Positions 1 to 6,678 are shown, counted from the first letter of the stretch. The stretch is 7,585 nucleotides of DNA from Gammaproteobacteria bacterium (GCA_027297825.1 JAPUHH010000135.1:1-7585); one strand, 5' to 3'. Notes: generated by a model from the letters alone, not told the origin. Numbers and translations: made by a program.

Positions 1-149
1 TCTAAGTCCGACTCAATATCTCGTGCCCATATTTTGGCATCGGTCTTTGTGCGAAAAGTTTTTGTATGAATTGGGTAACCATTACGTCGAACGCGTACGC
101 GCCAACGTACGTCGCCGTTTGCAGTAATGCGTTTTTGAAAGCTAGCCAT
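1..149 (-). CDS. Tyrosine-type integrase, N-terminal fragment (cut by the window edge)
   Basis: Reading from 149 leftwards gives 49 codons beginning MASFQKR, then WRVRVRRNGYP, then TKTFRTKTDAKIWARDIES. This pattern (basic start, a W-x-V-x-V-R-R strand, a G-Y-P turn, then K-T-F-x-T-K-x-D-A-x-x-W-A) is typical of the N-terminal arm-type DNA-binding domain of phage and genomic-island tyrosine integrases. Such enzymes recombine attP with a chromosomal attB, often a tRNA 3' end. The core-binding and catalytic domains (R...HxxR...Y) lie outside the window, so activity cannot be judged. It sits 88 bp beyond the 3' end of tRNA-Leu on the same strand, which fits an element integrated in that tRNA. An in-frame ATG at 167-165 would add six residues (MVQYRK). 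I prefer the ATG at 149-147 because family members usually begin just before the basic stretch, but neither start has a clear Shine-Dalgarno sequence. Family assignment is fairly sure; element type is unknown. Confidence 0.8.
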   Translation of the reverse strand, partial: MASFQKRITANGDVRWRVRVRRNGYPIHTKTFRTKTDAKIWARDIESDL

Positions 150-159
150 TTTTCGGTAC

Positions 160-181
160 TGGACCATGGCTGGACCATGGC
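160..181. repeat. Perfect 11-bp tandem duplication in the integrase leader
   Basis: The unit TGGACCATGGC occurs twice head to tail at 160-170 and 171-181. Each copy contains the palindrome CCATGG. On the minus strand each copy supplies an ATG upstream of the integrase. The nearer one (167-165) is in frame with the integrase, and the farther one (178-176) is shifted because 11 is not a multiple of three. The direct repeat is plain in the sequence. Whether it binds a protein (integrase or excisionase arm site) or is merely a replication-slippage product is unknown. Confidence 0.85.
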
Positions 182-225
182 TTAATTTTGACTTGAAGAT
201 AATGTCGCTTAAATGCCATTAAACT

Positions 226-237
226 CTATAAATATAG
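226..237. repeat. 12-bp AT-rich palindrome abutting the tRNA CCA end
   Basis: CTATA-AA-TATAG is a dyad with 5-bp arms and a 2-bp centre, ending at the base next to the CCA of tRNA-Leu. It could form part of the recombination core of the integrated element, or a weak hairpin just downstream of the tRNA. It has no GC stem or U-tract that would make it a convincing terminator. The symmetry is visible; any role is inference. Confidence 0.35.
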
Positions 238-265
238 TGGTGCCGGGAGCGAGAATCGAACTCGC
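238..265 (-). other. Putative integration (att) site at the tRNA-Leu 3' end
   Basis: This stretch is the T arm, the 3' acceptor strand and the CCA of tRNA-Leu. Tyrosine integrases of islands commonly use this part of a tRNA gene as attB, and the element carries a copy that restores the tRNA. The integrase fragment immediately beyond it, in the same orientation, supports the idea. The second att copy, expected at the far end of the element, is outside the window, so the boundaries given here are only the likely maximum core. Confidence 0.4.
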
Positions 266-324
266 ACTTTGTTTCCAAAACCGGATTTTGAATCCGGCGC
301 GTCTACCAGTTCCGCCACCCCGGC
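238..324 (-). tRNA. tRNA-Leu (anticodon CAA), CCA encoded
   Basis: On the minus strand the gene begins GCCGGGG at 324 and folds completely. The acceptor stem is GCCGGGG/TCCCGGC (one G-U pair) with discriminator A and encoded CCA at 240-238. The D loop is AACTGGTAGAC. The anticodon stem is CCGGA/TCCGG around the loop TTCAAAA, giving anticodon CAA, which reads UUG. There is a long class II variable arm, then the T arm GCGAG-TTCGATT-CTCGC. The long variable arm together with anticodon CAA identifies leucine. The E. coli counterpart with this anticodon, leuX, is a well known island insertion site, which agrees with the integrase downstream. It is transcribed divergently from queA. Confidence 0.97.
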
Positions 325-336
325 GCATTCCTGTGC

Positions 337-364
337 AGTTTAGCGTAAATTAGCGAGCTAGCAA
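337..364 (-). promoter_or_regulatory. Candidate sigma-70 promoter for tRNA-Leu
   Basis: On the minus strand a TTGCTA -35 box (364-359), a 16-bp spacer and a TAAACT -10 box (342-337) precede the tRNA. Transcription would start about 330, a few bases before the mature 5' end at 324, as expected for a tRNA promoter with a short leader. Both boxes match the consensus in only about four of six positions, so this is a plausible reading rather than a certain one. Confidence 0.4.
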
Positions 365-387
365 CATTTCATCTTTCAATAAAACAA

Positions 388-393
388 TATAAA
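388..393 (+). promoter_or_regulatory. Weak -10-like box before queA
   Basis: TATAAA ends seven bases before the queA GTG codon, and no convincing -35 box lies at the right distance (365-370 reads CATTTC). If used, transcription would begin at or next to the start codon, giving a leaderless message. A more distal promoter inside 325-385 is equally possible. Confidence 0.2.
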
Positions 394-400
394 GCACGCC

Positions 401-1432
401 GTGAATCTTGATCAGTTTGATTATCCGTTGCCAGAAGAATTGGTAGCTCAAGCCCCATTGTCGCAACGTACCGCAAGTAGATTGCTGCATTTTGTCTCAT
501 CCGTAACAGAGTTCAATGATTTAAAATTCGTTGATTTGCTACATTTGCTGCAAGCAGGTGATCTGTTGATACTAAATAATACTGAGGTTATTCCGGCGCG
601 TTTGCAGGGCAAAAAATCATCAGGTGGTAAGATCGAGATTTTGTTAGAACGCATGCTTGATGCTTGCACGGTGATGGCGCAGATAAAGGCCAGCAAAGCT
701 CCTAAACTCGGTTCTTCTTTACTGTTTGGGAATAATGCTGTTGCTGAGGTTGTTGGTCGACAAAAAGATTTTTTTATTCTGCAGTTCAAGGATGCAACAG
801 TATTTAAGGGTTTATTACAGCAGTTTGGGCAGATTCCGTTGCCGCCCTATATTCGACGTCTCCCTAAAGAAGAAGATCAAGAACGTTACCAAACGGTCTT
901 TGCGCAATGTAAAGGTGCCGTGGCCGCGCCTACAGCAGGGTTACATTTTGATAAGCCTATGCTTGAAAAACTACAACAACAAGGCGTGGAATGTGCATAT
1001 ATCACTTTGCATGTGGGCGCCGGTACATTTCAGCCGGTACGCGTAGACACAATTGAAGAGCATGCAATTCATGCAGAGCAATTGAAAGTAACGCAACAGC
1101 TGTGTGATCAGGTGATGGAATGTAAAAAGCGTGGTGGGCGAGTGATTGCAGTTGGCACTACTGCGGTGCGCGCATTAGAGTCTGCAGCGCTTAAGGGCCA
1201 TATTTATCCATACGAAGACGATACTAAACTGTTTATTTATCCAGGTTTTCAATTTAAGGTTGTAGATGCATTAATCACTAATTTTCATTTGCCAAAATCC
1301 ACATTGCTGATGTTGGTGTGCGCTTTTGCAGGTTATGAAACCACGATGTCAGCTTATCGGCACGCGATTGCTCAGCGATATCGGTTTTTTAGTTATGGGG
1401 ATGCGATGTTCATTGAGCAACAAGCTAATTAA
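401..1432 (+). CDS. queA: S-adenosylmethionine:tRNA ribosyltransferase-isomerase QueA
   Basis: QueA transfers and isomerises the ribosyl part of S-adenosylmethionine onto preQ1 at tRNA position 34, making epoxyqueuosine in the cytoplasm. The 343-residue protein is near the usual length and aligns end to end with E. coli QueA from memory. Conserved blocks are the start with DYPLPEELVAQ, GDLLILNNTEVIPARL at 53-68, GAVAAPTAGLHF at 172-183, TLHVGAGTFQPVR at 202-214, IAVGTTAVRALES at 249-261, TNFHLPKSTLLMLV at 293-306 and YRFFSYGDAMFI at 327-338. The start is GTG: the family N-terminus begins here, no in-frame ATG lies just upstream, and there is no clear Shine-Dalgarno sequence. It is the first gene of the queA-tgt-yajC-secD-secF cluster, 26 bp before tgt. 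Expression from the spacer after tRNA-Leu is inferred. No truncation or odd residue was seen. Confidence 0.97.
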   Translation: MNLDQFDYPLPEELVAQAPLSQRTASRLLHFVSSVTEFNDLKFVDLLHLLQAGDLLILNNTEVIPARLQGKKSSGGKIEILLERMLDACTVMAQIKASKAPKLGSSLLFGNNAVAEVVGRQKDFFILQFKDATVFKGLLQQFGQIPLPPYIRRLPKEEDQERYQTVFAQCKGAVAAPTAGLHFDKPMLEKLQQQGVECAYITLHVGAGTFQPVRVDTIEEHAIHAEQLKVTQQLCDQVMECKKRGGRVIAVGTTAVRALESAALKGHIYPYEDDTKLFIYPGFQFKVVDALITNFHLPKSTLLMLVCAFAGYETTMSAYRHAIAQRYRFFSYGDAMFIEQQAN

Positions 1433-1458
1433 CCCAAATATTTACTGGCACTCATTGC

Positions 1459-2574
1459 ATGCAATTTAATCTTAAGGCCACAGATGGTGACGCGCGAGTC
1501 GGATGCATTACGTTTGCGCGTGGCGAAGTAGATACGCCCGCATTTATGCCAGTGGGGACCTATGGCACGGTGAAAGCTATGACCCCAGAAGAATTGCAGT
1601 CTGTAGGGGCACAAATTATTTTAGGGAACACCTTTCATCTGATGCTTCGGCCTGGAATGGAAGTCATTAACAAACATCATGGTTTACATGATTTTATGCA
1701 TTGGCAAGGGCCGATCTTGACCGATTCGGGTGGATTTCAAGTGTTTAGTCTTGCCACGATGCGAAAAATGACCGAAGAAGGAGTTTCGTTCCAGTCCCCA
1801 GTGGATGGGGCAAAAGTTTTTCTCAGTCCAGAATCTTCCATTGAAGTACAACAACAGCTCAATTCTGATGTGATCATGGTGCTCGATGAATGTACGGCTT
1901 ATCCGTCAACGTTTGAGCAAGCGCAAGCGGCTATGCAATTATCGTTACGTTGGGCGCAGCGTTGCAAGGATGCGCATGGTTCTCATAAGGGAGCCTTATT
2001 TGGAATTGTTCAAGGCGGCATGTATGCAGATTTGCGCAAAGAAAGTGCCGCCGAGCTCGTCAGTATAGGTTTCAATGGCTATGCCATTGGTGGTTTGTCG
2101 GTAGGTGAAGAGCCACATGAGCGGATCGCAATGCTGGATACTACGGTCCAATGTCTGCCACAAGATAAACCACGCTATTTAATGGGGGTGGGTAAGCCTG
2201 AGGATATTGTTGAGGCGGTGCAACGTGGTGTGGATATGTTTGACTGTGTCATTCCAACTCGCAACGCTCGAACTGGATTTCTCTATACTCGCTATGGCTT
2301 ATTACGCATTAGAAATAGCCGCTATCGGGACGATATGCGACCCATCGATGCCAGCTGTAGCTGCTATACCTGTCAGCATTATTCGCGGTCTTATTTGAGG
2401 CATTTGGATAAATGTAGTGAAATTTTAGGGGTGCGTCTGCATACCATGCATAATCTACATTACTATCAAATCTTGATGCAGGAGCTGCGACTGGCGATTG
2501 CCGAGGGTAATCTAAGCGAGTATTGCAAGGAGTTTTATCGCTTACAGTCCCACAACGCAGAGACTGTGGCATAA
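1459..2574 (+). CDS. tgt: Queuine/preQ1 tRNA-ribosyltransferase (tRNA-guanine transglycosylase)
   Basis: Tgt exchanges guanine 34 of tRNAs with GUN anticodons (Asp, Asn, His, Tyr) for preQ1, the step immediately before QueA. The 371-residue TIM-barrel enzyme is about the length of E. coli Tgt. Catalytic features are visible: ILTDSGGFQVFS with Asp89 as the general acid/base, the GLSVGE segment around 212-217, and MFDCVIPTRNAR with Asp262 as the covalent nucleophile (E. coli Asp264). The zinc site is Cys300, Cys302, Cys305 (CxCxxC) and His331 in the TMHNLHYY block. The ATG at 1459 matches the family start (MQFNLKATDGDAR). No good Shine-Dalgarno sequence is seen, so translation may depend partly on termination of queA 26 bp upstream. 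The pairing with queA is the standard queuosine gene order. The protein is intact. Confidence 0.97.
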   Translation: MQFNLKATDGDARVGCITFARGEVDTPAFMPVGTYGTVKAMTPEELQSVGAQIILGNTFHLMLRPGMEVINKHHGLHDFMHWQGPILTDSGGFQVFSLATMRKMTEEGVSFQSPVDGAKVFLSPESSIEVQQQLNSDVIMVLDECTAYPSTFEQAQAAMQLSLRWAQRCKDAHGSHKGALFGIVQGGMYADLRKESAAELVSIGFNGYAIGGLSVGEEPHERIAMLDTTVQCLPQDKPRYLMGVGKPEDIVEAVQRGVDMFDCVIPTRNARTGFLYTRYGLLRIRNSRYRDDMRPIDASCSCYTCQHYSRSYLRHLDKCSEILGVRLHTMHNLHYYQILMQELRLAIAEGNLSEYCKEFYRLQSHNAETVA

Positions 2575-2575
2575 T
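2567..2575 (+). promoter_or_regulatory. Candidate extended -10 promoter for yajC-secDF
   Basis: TGGCATAAT at the very end of tgt fits the extended -10 form (TG, one base, then CATAAT, five of six to TATAAT). The position where a -35 box should lie holds no recognisable hexamer. Initiation about 2582 would give a leader of roughly 38 bases before yajC, including its ribosome binding site. This would let the Sec genes be expressed apart from the queuosine genes. It is inferred from sequence only. Confidence 0.3.
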
Positions 2576-2605
2576 ACGCGGCTGTTAAATTTGAGTCGTA
2601 ACAAA

Positions 2606-2611
2606 TAAGGA
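2606..2611 (+). promoter_or_regulatory. Ribosome binding site that decides the yajC TTG start
   Basis: TAAGGA is a strong Shine-Dalgarno match placed eight bases before TTG at 2620. The next in-frame ATG (2638) would be 26 bases away, too far. The site therefore supports the unusual TTG start. Confidence 0.7.
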
Positions 2612-2619
2612 TAAAGACA

Positions 2620-2943
2620 TTGTTAATATCAGATGCTATGGCTGAAGGTGCACCTGCTGCACAAGGCGGGGGTTATGAGATGTTTATCATGATTGCGATT
2701 TTTTTCGCCATTATGTATTTCATGATTATTCGACCCCAGCAAAAACGTTCAAAAGATCACAAAAAGCTCCTGAGTTCACTGTCTAAAGGTGATGAGGTGG
2801 TTACTTCTGGTGGTATGTTAGGCAAAATCCTCAAAGTTGGAGATAACTCGATTAAAGTCGAAATTGCGGAAGGTGTCGCGATCAAAGTGCAAAAAGATTC
2901 AATTTCTTCTGTACTGCCGAAAGGCTCGCTAAAGCAGGATTAA
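2620..2943 (+). CDS. yajC: Sec translocon accessory subunit YajC
   Basis: YajC is a small inner-membrane protein that associates with SecD and SecF next to SecYEG; its own activity is not well defined. The 107 residues show a short polar lead (MLISDAMAEGAPAAQGGG), one membrane helix at about 20-37 (MFIMIAIFFAIMYFMII), then the family signature RPQQKRSKDHKK at 38-49 and a small cytoplasmic domain with LSKGDEVVTSGGMLGKI at 54-70. It ends VLPKGSLKQD, close to the E. coli end. The TTG start is chosen because E. coli YajC also begins with an ISDA segment before the glycine-rich part, and because of the well spaced TAAGGA. It lies 45 bp after tgt and 62 bp before secD, in the usual operon order. 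Confidence 0.95.
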   Translation: MLISDAMAEGAPAAQGGGYEMFIMIAIFFAIMYFMIIRPQQKRSKDHKKLLSSLSKGDEVVTSGGMLGKILKVGDNSIKVEIAEGVAIKVQKDSISSVLPKGSLKQD

Positions 2944-3005
2944 CTGGCGCAAATTAATCACTTCATTTACAACAAAAACTACTTCAAAAGGCTAGGCATT
3001 CTATC

Positions 3006-4874
3006 GTGGTTCCAATGAATCATTATCCCTTGTGGAAATATCTACTCATTCTAATTGTGATTGCGGGCGCGGCATTGTATGCACTGCCAAATCTGTATCC
3101 AAATGTACCGGCGGTACAGATCTCGCATGAGTCAGGAGAATTAAACGCTACAACCCTTGTTACCTTGCGGCAGGCCTTAAACGAAAAAGGCATAGAAATT
3201 CAAGGTGAAGAGCAACAAGGTAATAAAATTTTATTGCGCTTTACCGATACCGAAACACAATTACGAGCCTCTGAAGTAAGCAAAGACGCTTTGGATGGGC
3301 GTCATGTTGTCGCATTAAATTTGGCCCCCGCGACACCAGGATGGCTGCGTGCAATAGGTGCGTCACCGATGAACCTTGGTTTGGATTTGCGTGGCGGCGT
3401 GCATTTTTTATTGCAAGTCGACATGGCGGCTGCAATTAAAAAGTCGATCAATAGTTATCGAGAATCATTTCGAGGCACCCTAAAAGACGCGAAGTTAAAA
3501 AGGTACTCGGTCACGCAGACGAAAAAGCAAGTAAAAGTAAAATTTAGAGATGCCGATAGTAGAACAGCTGGTTTAGAAGTACTGAAAACAGAGTACGGAG
3601 ATGAGCTAATCTTCACCGAAGAAAACAACGGCGATAGTTATATCTTAAGCGCTAAAATTAGCGAAGATATGGCTAGAGAAATTCAAAGCTTAGCCATTCA
3701 ACAGAATATACAAACACTGCGCAATCGTGTGAATGAACTTGGTGTAGCGGAGCCGGTTATCCAGCAACAAGGTGCAGAGCGCATTGTTGTGCAGCTACCA
3801 GGAGTACAAGACACAGCGCAAGCCAAAGAAATATTGGGTGCTACTGCAACGGTAGAATTCCGCATGGTGGATGAACAAAATGATCCATTTGCGGCGGCTG
3901 AATCTGGTCGTGTGCCAGTGGGTTCGCTGCTGTATTACGAGCGCGATAGTAAAAATCCCATCCTGCTAAAACGTGAAGTGATGTTGACGGGAGACCGTGT
4001 AATCAACGCTACCTCTGGGTTTGATGAGAGCGGCACACCAGCAGCCATCATTACACTTGATGGTAGAGGTGCGAGTCGTTTTAGTAAAGTCACCGCAGAA
4101 AACATTAAAAAATTAATGGCAGTAGTCTTTATCGATAATAAAGTTGTGATCATTGATAAAGATGGCAAGAAAATAAGAAAAACAATAAAAAGCGAAGAGG
4201 TGATCAGTGTTGCGCGTATTCAAGAGCAGTTAAGCAAGCGTTTCCAAATTGAAGGTTTAGATTCTACGCATGAAGCACTCAAACTGTCCTTATTACTGCG
4301 TGCAGGTGCATTAGCCGCGCCGGTAGAAATTGTAGAAGAGCGCACCGTGGGCCCAAGTCTTGGGCAAGAAAATATTCAGCTCGGCAAGAAGTCGATCGCG
4401 ATTGGCTTTATCTTAGTGATGATTTTTATGGCTTTGTATTACCGCTTATTTGGCCTCGTTGCGAATTTGGCTTTAACAGCCAACTTAGTATTGATTATTG
4501 GCATCATGTCGTTAATACCTGGCGCTACGCTTACACTTCCCGGTATCGCGGGGATTGTGCTGACAGTGGGCATGGCGGTGGATGCGAATGTATTAATTTT
4601 TGAACGTATTAGAGAGGAATTGCGTAATGGTAATTCTCCACAGGCTAGTATTCACGCGGGTTATGCTAAGGCGTTATCCACCATTGCTGATGCCAATATC
4701 ACCACTTTAATTGCTTCGCTGGTGCTGTTTGTTTTTGGTACCGGTCCCATTAAAGGTTTTGCGGTGACGCTATCAATAGGCATCTTATGTTCCATGTTCA
4801 CGGCGATTATGGGCACACGTGCAATTATTAATTTGTATTACGGCAACAAAAAGTCGCCAACACTTGCGGTATAG
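3006..4874 (+). CDS. secD: Protein translocase subunit SecD
   Basis: SecD, with SecF, uses the proton motive force to help complete export of proteins emerging from SecYEG into the periplasm. The 622 residues have the full layout: membrane helix 1 at about 12-28 after HYPLWKYLL, a large periplasmic region from about 35 to 455 with GLDLRGGVHFLLQVDM at 125-140 and LRNRVNELGVAEPVIQQQGAERIVVQLPG at 238-266, then five C-terminal helices (about 462-480, 484-504, 511-532, 556-578, 582-606). Asp526 in VGMAVDANVLIFERI corresponds to E. coli Asp519, implicated in proton movement. The start is GTG 3006 or ATG 3015, three codons later. TAGG at 2993-2996 is nine bases before GTG but eighteen before ATG, so GTG is favoured, while homology alone would also allow the ATG. 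Only 5 bp separate it from secF. Confidence 0.96.
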   Translation: MVPMNHYPLWKYLLILIVIAGAALYALPNLYPNVPAVQISHESGELNATTLVTLRQALNEKGIEIQGEEQQGNKILLRFTDTETQLRASEVSKDALDGRHVVALNLAPATPGWLRAIGASPMNLGLDLRGGVHFLLQVDMAAAIKKSINSYRESFRGTLKDAKLKRYSVTQTKKQVKVKFRDADSRTAGLEVLKTEYGDELIFTEENNGDSYILSAKISEDMAREIQSLAIQQNIQTLRNRVNELGVAEPVIQQQGAERIVVQLPGVQDTAQAKEILGATATVEFRMVDEQNDPFAAAESGRVPVGSLLYYERDSKNPILLKREVMLTGDRVINATSGFDESGTPAAIITLDGRGASRFSKVTAENIKKLMAVVFIDNKVVIIDKDGKKIRKTIKSEEVISVARIQEQLSKRFQIEGLDSTHEALKLSLLLRAGALAAPVEIVEERTVGPSLGQENIQLGKKSIAIGFILVMIFMALYYRLFGLVANLALTANLVLIIGIMSLIPGATLTLPGIAGIVLTVGMAVDANVLIFERIREELRNGNSPQASIHAGYAKALSTIADANITTLIASLVLFVFGTGPIKGFAVTLSIGILCSMFTAIMGTRAIINLYYGNKKSPTLAV

Positions 4875-4879
4875 CTCTT

Positions 4880-5818
4880 ATGCAATTTATAAAAGACAAA
4901 ATTAATATTGACTTCATTGGGAAGCGTAAGCTTGCAATAGTAATTTCACTTGCGCTGATCTTTATTTCCATTGCAGCCATGTTTATGCGCGGTTTAAATC
5001 TGGGTATTGATTTCACCGGTGGCACTTTGGTGGAGATTGGTTATCCGGAATCAGTGGAGCTGGTAAAAGTTCGTCAGGCTTTAACCTCGGATGGATTTGA
5101 AGACGCAATTGTGCAGCACTTTGGTACCACCAAAGATGTGCTGATTCGTTTACCAGTAGCCGTAACGGATGAAGACAAAGCAACCCTGAGTAATAGAGTG
5201 ATTGATGTGCTTAGTTTTGATGCTAAGCCTGAGATGCGTCGAGTGGAGTTCGTCGGACCACAGGTGGGTGATGAATTGCGCGACAAGGGTGGTCTTGCCA
5301 TGCTGTATGCGCTAATTGGTATTCTCATTTATGTGGCGTTACGATTTGAATGGCGTTTTTCGCTAGGCGCGGTCGCCGCTTTGATTCACGACGTGATTTT
5401 AGTGGTAGGTTTTTTTGCCGTCACTCAAGTGGAGTTTGACCTCACGGTGTTGGCAGCATTATTGGCGGTGATTGGTTATTCACTTAACGACACGATTGTA
5501 GTGTTTGACAGAATTCGCGAAAATTTCCGACTTATCCGTAAATCAACTTCTGAAGCCATCCTTAATACTTCGATTAATCAAACCCTGTCACGGACATTAA
5601 TGACATCTGTTACCACCTTATTGGTATTGGTCGCATTGTTCTTATTTGGAGGCAAGGTTATTCACGCATTTTCCATTGCCTTAATTGTAGGTGTGGTAGT
5701 GGGTACGTATTCTTCTATTTATATTGCAAGCTCATCCTTGTTGGTGCTCAATATTAGTAAAGAAGATTTGATGATCGCTGAAAAAGAAGGGGTCAACGAA
5801 GACGGCAGTCAAGTTTAG
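4880..5818 (+). CDS. secF: Protein translocase subunit SecF
   Basis: SecF is the partner of SecD in the inner membrane and belongs to the same RND-like fold. The 312 residues contain helix 1 at about 17-36, the periplasmic motif LGIDFTGGTLVEI at 41-53, a short periplasmic domain, and five further helices from about 138 to 290. The helix 4 motif GYSLNDTIVVFDRIRENFR at 199-217 contains Asp204, and LSRTLMTS at 236-243 contains Arg238. These have the same 34-residue spacing as the functionally important E. coli Asp213 and Arg247. The ATG lies 5 bp after the secD stop with no good Shine-Dalgarno sequence, so translational coupling to secD is likely. It ends 17 bp from the convergent suhB stop. It is separate from secD rather than fused, as in most gammaproteobacteria. 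Confidence 0.96.
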   Translation: MQFIKDKINIDFIGKRKLAIVISLALIFISIAAMFMRGLNLGIDFTGGTLVEIGYPESVELVKVRQALTSDGFEDAIVQHFGTTKDVLIRLPVAVTDEDKATLSNRVIDVLSFDAKPEMRRVEFVGPQVGDELRDKGGLAMLYALIGILIYVALRFEWRFSLGAVAALIHDVILVVGFFAVTQVEFDLTVLAALLAVIGYSLNDTIVVFDRIRENFRLIRKSTSEAILNTSINQTLSRTLMTSVTTLLVLVALFLFGGKVIHAFSIALIVGVVVGTYSSIYIASSSLLVLNISKEDLMIAEKEGVNEDGSQV

Positions 5819-5835
5819 TCGTTAAGCATAAGAAA

Positions 5836-6621
5836 CTATTCGTTCGTTACAGTATGGATTGCGTTTAACATTAAACGAAATACCTTAGGATTGGCTGCAA
5901 CAATATTGCCAGTATCTAAGTGGGTACTGCCACCATGATGATCGCCGACTAAGCCACCCGCTTCTTGCACCAGTAAACAACCCGCTGCAATGTCCCAGGT
6001 GTTCAGGCCAAATTCCCAAAACCCATCTAGACGACCTGCTGCGACATAGGCCAGATCTAATGCGGCAGATCCTGTACGGCGAATCCCCGATGTATGCAGA
6101 ATGAGTTCGCGCAAGGTAGCTAAATAAGGGTCTATATTGTCATGCTCACGAAAAGGAAAGCCAGTGCCTACTAGTGCGCCATCAAAGCTGGTTAATTTTG
6201 CTACCCTTAGTTTTCGATCATTCAATATTGCGCCATTGCCGCGACCCGCACAAAATAATTCATCTTTAAATGGGTCATAAATTACCGCTATCTCTAATCG
6301 CTGTTGATGACGTAGTGCGATAGAAACGCAGTAGTGGGGAATGCCGTGTAAGTAATTTATGGTTCCATCCAGTGGATCTATGATCCATTGGTTTTCATCT
6401 CCTTCTCGATGGCCACTTTCTTCAGCAAGAATGCTGTGTTGTGGATAGGCGCGTCGGATAATGTGAATGATTTCTTGTTCGGCTTGGTAATCTACTTCGC
6501 TAACGAAATCATTTTTTTGTTTGGTTTGGATGGATAGAGAATCTATCCGTGCCATGTTGCGAATAATAATTTTCCCTGCTTCACGGGCAGCGTTAATGGC
6601 GATATTTAATGTCGCTTGCAT
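5836..6621 (-). CDS. suhB: Inositol-1-monophosphatase family protein SuhB
   Basis: Proteins of this family hydrolyse inositol monophosphate with Mg2+. In E. coli SuhB also joins the Nus-factor antitermination complex on rRNA transcripts. The 261-residue protein carries the metal-site motifs ILAEESG (Glu67) at 64-70, WIIDPLDGTINY at 79-90 (Asp82, Asp85) and TWDIAAGCLLVQEAGG at 208-223 (Asp210), plus the FRRTGSAALDLAY-type block (IRRTGSAALDLAY at 180-192). The reading frame stays open to a TTG at 6678, but I choose ATG 6621. The protein from there (MQATLNIAINAAREAG) matches the E. coli N-terminus (MHPMLNIAVRAARKAG), and a candidate promoter lies inside the extra 57 bases. No Shine-Dalgarno sequence is clear at either site. 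It is convergent with secF and divergent from trmJ. Whether it acts in antitermination here is inferred from the family only. Confidence 0.94.
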   Translation of the reverse strand: MQATLNIAINAAREAGKIIIRNMARIDSLSIQTKQKNDFVSEVDYQAEQEIIHIIRRAYPQHSILAEESGHREGDENQWIIDPLDGTINYLHGIPHYCVSIALRHQQRLEIAVIYDPFKDELFCAGRGNGAILNDRKLRVAKLTSFDGALVGTGFPFREHDNIDPYLATLRELILHTSGIRRTGSAALDLAYVAAGRLDGFWEFGLNTWDIAAGCLLVQEAGGLVGDHHGGSTHLDTGNIVAANPKVFRLMLNAIHTVTNE

Positions 6622-6650
6622 GGTTGGGTGAGGTAGATGATGGTTAGCCG

Positions 6651-6678
6651 ATAATAAAGACAGCATAGCATTGTCCAA
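6651..6678 (-). promoter_or_regulatory. Candidate sigma-70 promoter for suhB
   Basis: On the minus strand TTGGAC (6678-6673), a 16-bp spacer and TATTAT (6656-6651, five of six to consensus) would start transcription near 6644, giving a leader of about 23 bases to the ATG at 6621. The -35 match is poor. If real, this promoter rules out the longer suhB starts at 6678 and 6666. Confidence 0.4.

Noticed and set aside
2..178. A 58-codon minus-strand frame starting at the distal ATG (178) of the 11-bp duplication
   Set aside because: It overlaps the integrase in another frame and resembles nothing I know, while the integrase frame shows clear family pattern.
448..1046. Overlapping open frames on both strands inside queA (448-789 minus, 726-1046 plus)
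   Set aside because: They overlap conserved QueA motifs and have no support of their own.
2544..2569. Hairpin at the end of tgt (ACAGTC/GACTGT, or alternatively CCACA/TGTGG)
   Set aside because: The stems are short, the loop is large and no T-tract follows. It is inside the coding end of tgt, so a terminator is not convincing.
2309..2572. An open frame antisense to the end of tgt (87 codons)
   Set aside because: It lies wholly opposite conserved Tgt zinc-site sequence and has no recognisable motif or ribosome binding site. It is a shadow frame.
5812..5837. AGTTT/AAACT pair across the secF-suhB junction as a bidirectional terminator
   Set aside because: Only five weak pairs with a 16-base loop.
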